From Planctomycetota bacterium (GTDB lineage: Bacteria; Planctomycetota; UBA1135; JACQFD01), in assembly GCA_016792805.1 (NCBI GenBank), contig JAEUHX010000076.1, positions 111,819 through 175,818 of the forward strand: DNA of 64,000 nucleotides. The letters run 5' to 3'. Made by a program: the position numbers and the translations under genes. Of this stretch, positions 8,662 to 17,330 are shown in pieces (positions within the stretch are counted from its first letter, which is position 1; each line of letters opens with the position of its first letter). The notes under the pieces were generated by a model. The model saw only the letters and a program-made list of their open reading frames with translations. It did no database searches and was not told the origin of the DNA.

Positions 8662-10248
8662 ATGCCGAACCACGCCCACCGCTCGCTCTCCCTGTTGATC
8701 GCGCTGCACTTCGGCTTGGCCAGCACGGCGATCGCTCAAGCACCGGCGCAGGCCAAGCCCGAGTTTGCGGCGGAGACGCCGATCTATCGCGTCATGCCCT
8801 CCGTCGGATTCCCGTACGGGCGTGACGGTGTCCACGGAGCAAGGCTCTCGAAGCAGGAGTTCGAGCAGCGCCGGCAAGCGTTCTGGGAGGAGCTGAAGCG
8901 CCACGGTCCTGGAACGATTGCGATTGCGAAGTCGGCGCCGGTCATGCCGCGCAACGGCGACGAAGATTACGAATATCGCCAGGACTCCGATTTCTACTGG
9001 CTCACGGGGCTCCACGAACCCGACGCGATCGCCATATTTGAGGTCGAGGCACTTCCTGAAGGGGCTGCCTCGCAGCCGAATGGATCGGTGGCTTCTTCGT
9101 CCGGCGAGGACAACGCGTCCAAGCCCGTCGGCGTCCCGCGCTACACGCTTGTCGTGCGTCCGCGGGATCCCAACGCCGAGAGCTGGACCGGAAAGCGCGT
9201 TGGACCCGAGGGCGCGATTCGTGACTTCGGCGCCGATGCCGCCATGCCGGCGCGGCGTGGCAAAGCGCAGCGCGAGATGATCGAGTCGCTCGTGCAGCGG
9301 GCCAAGACGTTGGTTGTTATTAATAATAACGACAAAGATTTCGGCAAAGTGATCGATTCGGCTCTCGACAAGGCCAAAGAACGATCGGACGGGCCACGTC
9401 GCGTTGACGGGCGCGCTTGGATCCACTCGCGGCGGCTCATCAAGACGAAGGAAGAGATTGAGATGATGCGCAAGGCGTGCGAGGTCTCGATCGAAGGGCA
9501 CCTCGCCGCAATGCGCGCCACGCGTCCCGGTATGAATGAGGGTGAGATCGAAGCGGCGGCGGAATTCGTTTTTCGTGCTCTCGGCGGGCCGCGCCTTGGG
9601 TATGCCACCATTGCTGGCGCCGGGAACAACGGCTGCGTTCTTCATTATCAGACGAATGATCACCGGCTCGGCGAGAACGATCTCATGCTAATGGATGCCT
9701 CGGCGGAGGTCGGCATGTACACAGCCGACATTACTCGTACCTGGCCGGTGAACGGGAAGTTCACTCCGGAGCAGCGCGCGATTTATGAGATCGTGCTGGC
9801 GGCGCAGGATGCCGGGATCGCGGCGGCGCAAGTGGGCCGAGGATTTCACGAGGTGCACCAGGCGGCGGCCCGCACGGTGAGCGACGGCCTGGTGAAGCTC
9901 GGCATTCTCCAGGTGAAGCCCGATGAGGTGTTCGAGAGCGGCCGCTCGCACACGTTCTTTCCCCACGGAACGAGCCACTGGCTCGGCATGGACGTCCACG
10001 ATGTGGGCGGCTACGGGCCCGGCGGCGCGGTGCTGGCGCCCGGAATGATTCTTACTGTTGAGCCTGGAATTTACATTCCGAAGGGGATGAAGGGCGTGGA
10101 CGAGAAGTGGTGGGGAATCGGCGTGCGCATCGAGGACGACATTCTTGTTACAGAGAGTGGACCAGTGAACTTGACGGCGCGGCTCCCGCGCGATCCCGAG
10201 GTGATCGAAGCGATCGTCCGCGAGGGTCAGGCAGCGCTGAAGAAGTAG
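8662..10248 (+). CDS. Secreted Xaa-Pro aminopeptidase (M24B, aminopeptidase P)
   Basis: The enzyme removes N-terminal residues next to proline using two metal ions. ATG 8662 gives 528 residues with a signal peptide (SLLIALHFGLASTAIAQ), so it probably acts outside the cytoplasm. An AMP_N domain (EYRQDSDFYWLTGLHEPDA) precedes the pita-bread domain with all five metal ligands visible: two Asp in DASAEVGMYTADITR, His in HGTSHWLGMDVHDVGG, Glu in TVEPGIYIP and Glu in GVRIEDDIL. The next gene begins 12 bp after its stop, suggesting co-transcription with the peptidase/ligase pair. It is ~90 residues longer than E. coli PepP because of the signal and an insert. Confidence 0.92.
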   Translation: MPNHAHRSLSLLIALHFGLASTAIAQAPAQAKPEFAAETPIYRVMPSVGFPYGRDGVHGARLSKQEFEQRRQAFWEELKRHGPGTIAIAKSAPVMPRNGDEDYEYRQDSDFYWLTGLHEPDAIAIFEVEALPEGAASQPNGSVASSSGEDNASKPVGVPRYTLVVRPRDPNAESWTGKRVGPEGAIRDFGADAAMPARRGKAQREMIESLVQRAKTLVVINNNDKDFGKVIDSALDKAKERSDGPRRVDGRAWIHSRRLIKTKEEIEMMRKACEVSIEGHLAAMRATRPGMNEGEIEAAAEFVFRALGGPRLGYATIAGAGNNGCVLHYQTNDHRLGENDLMLMDASAEVGMYTADITRTWPVNGKFTPEQRAIYEIVLAAQDAGIAAAQVGRGFHEVHQAAARTVSDGLVKLGILQVKPDEVFESGRSHTFFPHGTSHWLGMDVHDVGGYGPGGAVLAPGMILTVEPGIYIPKGMKGVDEKWWGIGVRIEDDILVTESGPVNLTARLPRDPEVIEAIVREGQAALKK

Positions 10249-10260
10249 CCTTCCTGCACC

Positions 10261-11373
10261 ATGGTCGACGATCTCAACGAGAAGCCCGAGCCGGCGCCTG
10301 CGGCGCCGAAGGCGTCGGTGTCTCGCGGCGAAGCCGCGGAGGCGCCTGTGCCTGCGGAGCCGCCCAGGGCCGTGCGGCCCGAGCTGTTGAGCGCCAAGGT
10401 GCGCGACCTCGGGCTCACGATCGCCGGCTCCCCGCTTGAGCCTCTCGTGCAGCAACTCCACCGCGAGCTCCACGAGAAGGGGATCACCTTTCTGCCACCG
10501 GTGTACTTGAGCGATGAATGGGGTGTCCCTGAGGGTGTCCCGATTATTGCCGTTCCGTTCTACCTCGCGAAGCCCGAGCTCGCAAAGCTTGAGGAGCAGA
10601 TCACAGAAGACCTCGAGGACGAGCAGCAGATCGCAATGTACCTTCGTCACGAGGCCGGACACGCATTCAACTATGCGTACGAGCTCTATCGAGCGAAAGA
10701 GTGGACAGATCTGTTTGGGCCGTTCTCCCGTCCTTACATCGAGGATTACGTTGCGTCGCCCCATTCGCGGCAATTCGTGAGGCATCTTCCCGGGTGGTAT
10801 GCACAAATGCATCCCGAGGAGGATTTTGCCGAGACCTTCGCGGTGTGGCTGGCTCCGGATTCCAATTGGCGTGAGAAATACGCGGGCACGGGGGCGCTGC
10901 CGAAGCTCGAGTATGTCGACCGCGTCGTGCGAGAGATCGGCGGACGCGAGCCGTTGGTGCAGCCCAAGCTCATCGATGAGGGTGAGCTCGACGTCGTGCT
11001 CGCCGATTATTACGCTCGGCGAGCAAGCACGAAGCCGGCGGAGCGCATCAGCACGTTCCTCGACGGCGATCTGCGGCTCTGCTTCGGCGAAGGGGGCGAA
11101 GGGCCCGCGGTGTCGGAACTGCTGAAGAAGCACCGGGCGGGAATGTCCCATGTGATCTCCGACATGACCGGGGCGCGCTATGAAATTGTCCGAAGTTTGC
11201 TCGTCTTCGTGACCGAACGATGTGAGGCGCTCGGCCTGCGCTCGGATCCGTCGAAGCTCCCCACACAGATTGCACATATGACCGCATTGGTGACCGGCCT
11301 TTCGTTTAACTATGTTCGCACCGGCGACTTCCTCGGCATTCCGCAGGAAGGGCGCGGAGAGAAGCGCCTGTGA
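10261..11373 (+). CDS. Putative zinc-binding metallopeptidase paired with an ATP-grasp ligase
   Basis: This is a 370-residue cytoplasmic-type protein with no signal peptide. An HExxH zinc motif (RHEAGHAFNYAYELY, residues ~130-144) is followed by HPEEDFAETFAVWL (~184-197), which supplies a likely third ligand Glu; this order is typical of minimal gluzincin/metzincin-like 'putative zinc-binding metallopeptidases'. The N-terminal 45 residues are Pro/Ala-rich. Its stop overlaps the GTG start of the ATP-grasp gene (GTGA), so the two are translationally coupled and probably act on one substrate, by ligation and cleavage or by control. The substrate is unknown. Confidence 0.8.
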   Translation: MVDDLNEKPEPAPAAPKASVSRGEAAEAPVPAEPPRAVRPELLSAKVRDLGLTIAGSPLEPLVQQLHRELHEKGITFLPPVYLSDEWGVPEGVPIIAVPFYLAKPELAKLEEQITEDLEDEQQIAMYLRHEAGHAFNYAYELYRAKEWTDLFGPFSRPYIEDYVASPHSRQFVRHLPGWYAQMHPEEDFAETFAVWLAPDSNWREKYAGTGALPKLEYVDRVVREIGGREPLVQPKLIDEGELDVVLADYYARRASTKPAERISTFLDGDLRLCFGEGGEGPAVSELLKKHRAGMSHVISDMTGARYEIVRSLLVFVTERCEALGLRSDPSKLPTQIAHMTALVTGLSFNYVRTGDFLGIPQEGRGEKRL

Positions 11374-12404
11374 CCCGGGTTGCCGTGGTGTATGACGCGG
11401 CGGCGCCGTATACGCCGGACATCGTTGTCGAGCAGGTGGTGGCGGCGCTGCGCACCGGTGGACACGATGCCCACCCGGTCGGGCTGCCGCTCGAGCTGCG
11501 CGATGTGATTGCCACGCTCTCGGAGTTTCGTCCGGAGATGGTTTTCAATCTGACGGAGTCGCTGTGCGGCCGCTATGAGTGTGATTTCCACTTCGCGGCG
11601 CTCCTGGACCTGCTCGGCTGGCCGTTCACCGGGAACGACATGGTCGGGCTCATGCTGGCGCAGGATAAGGTTCTTACGAAAAAGCTCCTGGCGTTCGATC
11701 ACCTGCCGTTCCCGAGATTCGCGGCCTTCTACGACGAGGCGCTCGAATTTGTGGGAGATTTGAGATTCCCACTTTTTGTGAAGCCCATTCGGCTCGACGC
11801 CTCCATTGGGATCGATGCGTCTTCCGTGGTGCGCAAGTCGCTCGACCTCCTCGAGAAGGTCCGACAAGTGAGGATGGAATACGGCGGGGCGGCCCTCGTG
11901 GAGGAGTTCATCGAAGGGCGAGAGATCTCCGTGGCTGTGGTCGGGAACGAATCGCCGCTCGCGCTGCCGCCGATCGAAGTCGACTTCACCGGATTCCCGA
12001 AACGGCGGCCGCGCATCATGGATCAACGCGCGAAGTTCGACGAGACGAGCGCCGAGTATCGGGGGACCAAGGCGGTTGTTGCCAAGCTCGAGGATCCGCT
12101 GCGCGACGAGCTGCAGCGCATGGCAACGACGGCCTATCGGTGCCTCCGCATGCGAGACTACGGAAGAATTGACTTTCGCCTCGACAAGCAGGGAAAGCCG
12201 TTCATCCTCGAGGCCAATCCCAATCCATACTTGGCGAAGGACGCTGAACTCTCGCTGGCGGCGAATGCCGCCGGGATCCCCTTTGCCGAGCTCGTGGAGC
12301 GCATCCTGCGGTGCGCCCTCGACCGCGAGCGCCGGCGCCCGGCGGTGCGGAAGAGCGAGACGCCGTTGCTCCCCTTCGGTGATGAGCCGAAGCCGGCGCT
12401 GTGA
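11370..12404 (+). CDS. ATP-grasp ligase of the D-alanine-D-alanine ligase type
   Basis: The 344-residue protein shows the three ATP-grasp regions: an N-terminal Rossmann-like part (RVAVVYDAAAPYTPD, MVFNLTESLCG), a central nucleotide lid (FPLFVKPIRLDASIGID, ALVEEFIEGREISVAVVG), and the C-terminal metal-binding GRIDFRLDKQGKPFILEANP. These enzymes join a carboxylate to an amine through an acyl phosphate. Cell-wall genes (mur, ftsQ) that normally accompany ddl are absent and the N-terminal dipeptide-ligase signature is not the usual one, so a non-cell-wall peptide product is possible. It overlaps the metallopeptidase by four bases (GTG start). Confidence 0.87.
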   Translation: MTRVAVVYDAAAPYTPDIVVEQVVAALRTGGHDAHPVGLPLELRDVIATLSEFRPEMVFNLTESLCGRYECDFHFAALLDLLGWPFTGNDMVGLMLAQDKVLTKKLLAFDHLPFPRFAAFYDEALEFVGDLRFPLFVKPIRLDASIGIDASSVVRKSLDLLEKVRQVRMEYGGAALVEEFIEGREISVAVVGNESPLALPPIEVDFTGFPKRRPRIMDQRAKFDETSAEYRGTKAVVAKLEDPLRDELQRMATTAYRCLRMRDYGRIDFRLDKQGKPFILEANPNPYLAKDAELSLAANAAGIPFAELVERILRCALDRERRRPAVRKSETPLLPFGDEPKPAL

Positions 12405-12481
12405 ATTCAATCGCGAAACTCGCGCTCCCCAGAATTCGCGAATACGAAGTATGCTCGTCGGCGCTTCCCTGAGAGGTGCCG

Positions 12482-15400
12482 ATGGTTCTCGCGTTTTTTG
12501 TGTGCTCGATTCTATGCTGGCCGCTCGGCGACGGTCCTGCTGAGTTCGGTCGGCGCGAGCTGGTTCAGGCCTGGGTGCGCGCCGGCGTTGCGCCCGAGGC
12601 GGTCAAGGCGGAGTCACAAATCGATCCGCGGCTCGGAGCTGAGGGATATCGGCTCCGGGCCCAAGACGGGCGCGTCGTCGTCGAAGGGGGCGATGCCGCT
12701 GGCGTCATGCTCGGGTACCTGGAGGCGGCAGACTGGCTAGATCTGAACGGCGCCGATGGCCTCAAGCGGCTCGATCTCGCCGGGAAGCCCCGCTTCAAGG
12801 ACCGCGGGTGGAACGTCTTCCTGACGCTGCCTTGGAGCTATGAGCATCATAAATCGGATCACGCCCCGGAGTCGCTCACCGATCCGGCGCGCTGGTGGTT
12901 CCACGAAGATCATTACTGGACGTCGCTCTTCGACGAGATGGCGAGGGCACGGCTGAATTGGCTCGATCTCCATGGGACCTACGACATCGAGACGACGGCA
13001 TTCCCTAATCTGTATCCTTACTTCGTCGATGTCGAAGGGTATCCATCGGTCGGTGTTTCACAGGAGACGAAAGCGAAGAATCTCGCACAGCTCAAGAAGA
13101 TCCTCGGGCTCGCCCACACGCGCGGCATCCGAGTCAGCCTTATGTCCTACGCATCGCGGGTGGAGGTGCCGCACGCGGCGAAGCCCAAGTTTCCGGCTAC
13201 GGAGGAGGCCGAGTATCAATACACGCGCGCCGCAGTGGAGCGCCTGTTGCGCGACGTCCCAGAACTCGACGGCATCGGCTTCCGCATTGGGGAGACCGGG
13301 CGCAGCGCGGAGTTTTTCCGTTGCTACACCGAAGCTGTCGAGCGCAGCGGCCGGAATATTTCACTTTTCACGCGGAGCTGGCTCACTCGGAAGGCGCAGG
13401 TCGTGCCGCTCGCCTGCAAATCCGACGATTTCACCGTCGAGATCAAGTGGAACGGCGAGCATTGGGGGCCGCCCTATCCCGTCGCCGGCGGCCGGGTTCC
13501 GAGCTGGAGCAGCTATTCCTTCGAAGATTACTTGAGCGACTCGTCGATCTTGATTCCGAAGGAAATCGTTCCGCGGCGGATGCACTCGGGGCGCGCCCAT
13601 CGCGACGGCGGCGTGTGGCCAGCGCAACCCTATAAAATTGTGTGGCAGGTGCGCGCCAACGGAACGCACCGGGGGCAGTTCTCCTTCTACGAGCCGGAAT
13701 TCGTTCGGAGCACAATTCGCACCATGGAACTCGGGGCTGCGAGTGGCTTCTCCATAGAACCGCTCCATGCGTATTATCCTGCCGAGCCGCGCAGCTACAC
13801 CGCGAAGCCCGAGGACGCGCCTGCGCGCTGGTTCCATGAGCGCGACGCTCATTTCATGCATTTGTGGGGAAGGATGGGCTACGAGCCCAACGCCCTCGTG
13901 GCTCCGATCGAGGCGAGGCTGCGGCGGGAACTCGGCCCGCAGGCAGCCGACGCGCTGCTGCCGAGGTGGAAAGCGGCGAGCGCAGTGATCCCGACGGCGT
14001 TCACAGCCCACGGGCTCGGGCCCGATCATCGAAGCCACGCTCCCGAGCTGGAGCCGGGGGGCGAAGCGCGGGGCTTCTTCGACGGATCGCCTTTCGACTC
14101 CTTTGTGGTGCGGACCCGAAAGGAAGATGCCGCTTATCGGGAACTCGGCAAGATCGACGGTCGACGCTCGATGGATGATTTCGCAAATGCACTCGATCAA
14201 TTATCTTCGCGCATCGAGGACTCCGCGCCGATCCCGGAGCCGATGCCCTCGGCCATTGCACGATTCCGGGATCTCGTGAACGCCACCAAAATGCTTGGAC
14301 ATCTTTCGCGCTACTACGCAGCGCGACTTCGGGGAGCGTCGGGAGCGCGTGCATGGGACCGCCTTGCTCAGTCGGAGGAAGCCGCTTTCTATGGGAAGTT
14401 CCCCGAACGGCTTCGCATGGGCACAACACAATTTCACTGGTCGCCTGCGGAGCATCGGGAGGGCGGCGATGAAGCCGAGGGGAGTCGCGAGCCGGGGAAG
14501 CCTCGCCTCGGCGCAGAAATTCAGATTCTCGGTGCGAACTGCGCGCTGACCGCCACGGAGAGCACAATTCATGCTTCGTTTCGAGGAGTTCACAAAGCGT
14601 GGCTTCTGTGGAAGCCGCTTCCGAGTTCCACATTCTTCCACAGAATCCCGATGCCTGTAGCGGCCGGCAGCACGGAAGCTCGCGTCGAGATTCCGCGCCC
14701 TCGAGCCGGAGCATGTATTGCTTTCGATGTGGAGATGAAGACCCTCGAGTCCCCGGGCACGATGCACCGAGTGCCGATCGATGGCCAGGTTCCCTGGAAT
14801 CCTGACCACGCGGTGTCACATAAGTCGCCCTATCTCGTAGTACCGGCTCTGCCCGGACCTACGCCCCTTTATTACAATGCAGAAGAAGCGTTGCGCTTCC
14901 TGCGTCCCGAGTCGCTCGATCCAGAGCACCACGGCCTCCTCGTCGTCGGAAGCCGCGCTTGGAGTTTCTTCCGGCGATTCGACCGCTCCCAGAAGCTCAA
15001 GATTCTGGATGCCGTCGAGCGGGGGCTCAAGCTCCTCATCCTTCAGCAAGATTACGCATCGGGCCGCTACTCACTGGACTGGATTCCGGATGCACCGGGC
15101 GTGAGGTCGAAGCAGCCCGGGCACGTCTCTGAGGATGAGGCACTCGGGGTTCGCGATCTGGAGCACCGCGACATTCTGTGGCAACCATTCGACCCTCAGC
15201 GTGGCTGGGAGGTTCACGCGGACGGCGCCGTGGCCCGAAGGCCATTCGGCGCCGGTGAGATCGTTCTGTGCCAGGCTCGCCTCATGCAGCTGCTGGACGT
15301 GCGCGGCGCCGCCTCGACGCTCGCGTCGCTCCTTTCGATGGGAACGCGCGGCAAGCCGGTCGTCCTCGTCGACCACGGATATGAGAGCCCTGACGACGCC

Positions 15401-17323
15401 ACGTCGGTTCTTCCTGACCTTCTGAACACTCTCGAGATCCCATTTGTGACTCTCGGAGAAGTGATCGCCGAGCGGCAGGGAGCCGATTGCATCCATCCGA
15501 TTCCAGGGCCGCCGGACGAGCGCGCTCTCCTCGGCGGCAAAGGCGGAGAGTCGGTGCGGAAGTGGCTTGCACAAAAAGTGAGATCTACGGCCGCGCGGCC
15601 TGTTCCCCAGGATCGGACGGCGTTCGAGCAGGAGCGTGCGAGGCGGCGGCGCGAGCTCCTGCGCTCCCTCGGACTCGACCCGCTGCCCCCGCGGACCGAC
15701 CTCAAGGCGCGGCTGACGGGCACGGTCGATGGCGATGGCTACCGAATCGAAAAGTGGATTTTCGAGAGCCGGCCGCAGTTCTACGTCACAGCGCACGTGG
15801 TTGTTCCCGAGGGAAGGAGCGCTGCCGGCGCTGCCGGGGGCCGGTTCCCGGCCATTGTGAATCCCCACGGACATTGGCATTCAAAGAAAAGTGAGCCGAC
15901 GGTGCAGGCGCGTGCCGTGGCCCAGGCACGCGCCGGATATATTGCGATCGTCGTCGACGCTCCGGGCAATTCCTTCGGCCAGAGCCCCGATGAGCGGGCG
16001 GCGCAGGGAATCCACGACGATCTCCGACTGCTGCTCGGGTCGGCCAACGTGACCGCCGTGTATGTGTGGGATCTCATGCGCGCCGTCGATCTCCTTGAGA
16101 GCCGGCCCGACGTCGACGCATCCCGTATCGGTATCACCGGTGCTTCGGGAGGCGGGCTCGCGACGATGTTCGCCTTTGCGGCGGACGAGCGGCTTCGCGT
16201 GGCCGTGCCTGCGGTGTTTGCTACAAGTCTGGAGGTGCAGCCTGAGAACGGCTGCCTCTGCAACCATGTCCCGGCGACGCTACAGATCGGAGATCGAAGT
16301 GACATCCTCGCGATCCGCGCGCCGGCGCCGGTGCTTCTCCTCGGCGCGCGATCGGACGGGGAGTTCCCGCCGGAAGGTCATGAGCGCACCTATCGAAAGC
16401 TGCAGTCCGAGTATGCACTTCTCGGTGCCGAGTCGAAGGTCTCGCTGAAGCTCTTCGACGGTCCGCACGGCTACGACAGGCCGATGAGGGAGGCGGCGCT
16501 CGGCTTTCTGGATCTTCACTTGCGCGGGATCGGGGACGGCTCACCTCGACCGGAGCCGCCGTTCCAGCCTCTTCCCGGCAATTCGACGTCGCTTCGGTGC
16601 CTCACGGCCCCGCTCCCAACGCGCACCATGCGCGACCTCGCCCGCGAGCGCCTCCAGCGCGCGGCCGAGGGTTCCTGGGAGCAGCTCGTGGAGCTGAACG
16701 GCGGAGTACCACAACTGCCAGAACCCTCGATCGAGATCCTTTGGGAACGCAGTTACGGCTCTGGGGCCAGGCGACAATTTGTGGCAGTTGCAACGGAGGA
16801 AGGGCTTACCGTTCCGGGGATCGTTCAGACTCCCAAGGGATCCTCCGGGGGCTCGCCCCTCGTCATACTTATCTCAGAGCACGGCAAGACCGCAGCCGAA
16901 GGGGATCTCGACGGCGCGGCCTGGAGGGCCAAAGGCTACACAACGCTCGCAATCGACGTGCGCGGCTTCGGGGAGCTTCCAGGGCTCGATCCGCGGCTCA
17001 TGGCATACCTCGGCGTCGCCGACGCTTTTGCAATGGCGATCGACGCCGCGCAGGTCGCGAGCGCGTGTCTCAAGATCACCGATCGGGTGGAGCTTGCGGG
17101 CCGCGGAGCGACCGGTTCACAGATCGTTCTATTTGCAGCGTTCCTCGAGCCGAAGATCGCCGCGGTGCACGGATTCGACGCGCTCGCTTCGTTCGAGGAG
17201 GCGCTGCAGGACTCCGTGCCGACCCACGCCATTCTGCCTCGGGCCGATCTCGCTCCGACGCTCGAGTCCCTTCGGTCGCGCCTTGGGGCTCGCGGGAACT
17301 GGCGATTCGTGACCCCGAAGTGA
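12482..17323 (+). CDS. Giant secreted glycosidase-like/esterase fusion protein
   Basis: The protein has 1613 residues from ATG 12482, five bases after a GAGAGG ribosome site, with a signal peptide (MVLAFFVCSILCWPLG). Residues ~60-480 resemble the GH20/GH67-type layout: a small N-terminal alpha/beta domain, then a TIM barrel (FKDRGWNVFLTLPW, ARLNWLDLHGTYDIE, LDGIGFRIGETG). Residues ~780-960 look like an alpha/beta amidotransferase-like domain. Residues ~1100-1345 form an alpha/beta hydrolase with Ser in GITGASGGG (~1220), Asp in RSDGEF (~1290) and His in GPHGYD (~1328), as in acetyl-xylan-type esterases. A second hydrolase fold (~1420-1610) has GRGATG where the nucleophile elbow should be and is probably inactive. 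A role in breaking esterified, possibly uronic-acid-containing polysaccharide is inferred. Confidence 0.75.
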   Translation: MVLAFFVCSILCWPLGDGPAEFGRRELVQAWVRAGVAPEAVKAESQIDPRLGAEGYRLRAQDGRVVVEGGDAAGVMLGYLEAADWLDLNGADGLKRLDLAGKPRFKDRGWNVFLTLPWSYEHHKSDHAPESLTDPARWWFHEDHYWTSLFDEMARARLNWLDLHGTYDIETTAFPNLYPYFVDVEGYPSVGVSQETKAKNLAQLKKILGLAHTRGIRVSLMSYASRVEVPHAAKPKFPATEEAEYQYTRAAVERLLRDVPELDGIGFRIGETGRSAEFFRCYTEAVERSGRNISLFTRSWLTRKAQVVPLACKSDDFTVEIKWNGEHWGPPYPVAGGRVPSWSSYSFEDYLSDSSILIPKEIVPRRMHSGRAHRDGGVWPAQPYKIVWQVRANGTHRGQFSFYEPEFVRSTIRTMELGAASGFSIEPLHAYYPAEPRSYTAKPEDAPARWFHERDAHFMHLWGRMGYEPNALVAPIEARLRRELGPQAADALLPRWKAASAVIPTAFTAHGLGPDHRSHAPELEPGGEARGFFDGSPFDSFVVRTRKEDAAYRELGKIDGRRSMDDFANALDQLSSRIEDSAPIPEPMPSAIARFRDLVNATKMLGHLSRYYAARLRGASGARAWDRLAQSEEAAFYGKFPERLRMGTTQFHWSPAEHREGGDEAEGSREPGKPRLGAEIQILGANCALTATESTIHASFRGVHKAWLLWKPLPSSTFFHRIPMPVAAGSTEARVEIPRPRAGACIAFDVEMKTLESPGTMHRVPIDGQVPWNPDHAVSHKSPYLVVPALPGPTPLYYNAEEALRFLRPESLDPEHHGLLVVGSRAWSFFRRFDRSQKLKILDAVERGLKLLILQQDYASGRYSLDWIPDAPGVRSKQPGHVSEDEALGVRDLEHRDILWQPFDPQRGWEVHADGAVARRPFGAGEIVLCQARLMQLLDVRGAASTLASLLSMGTRGKPVVLVDHGYESPDDATSVLPDLLNTLEIPFVTLGEVIAERQGADCIHPIPGPPDERALLGGKGGESVRKWLAQKVRSTAARPVPQDRTAFEQERARRRRELLRSLGLDPLPPRTDLKARLTGTVDGDGYRIEKWIFESRPQFYVTAHVVVPEGRSAAGAAGGRFPAIVNPHGHWHSKKSEPTVQARAVAQARAGYIAIVVDAPGNSFGQSPDERAAQGIHDDLRLLLGSANVTAVYVWDLMRAVDLLESRPDVDASRIGITGASGGGLATMFAFAADERLRVAVPAVFATSLEVQPENGCLCNHVPATLQIGDRSDILAIRAPAPVLLLGARSDGEFPPEGHERTYRKLQSEYALLGAESKVSLKLFDGPHGYDRPMREAALGFLDLHLRGIGDGSPRPEPPFQPLPGNSTSLRCLTAPLPTRTMRDLARERLQRAAEGSWEQLVELNGGVPQLPEPSIEILWERSYGSGARRQFVAVATEEGLTVPGIVQTPKGSSGGSPLVILISEHGKTAAEGDLDGAAWRAKGYTTLAIDVRGFGELPGLDPRLMAYLGVADAFAMAIDAAQVASACLKITDRVELAGRGATGSQIVLFAAFLEPKIAAVHGFDALASFEEALQDSVPTHAILPRADLAPTLESLRSRLGARGNWRFVTPK

Positions 17324-17330
17324 ACGCCGG

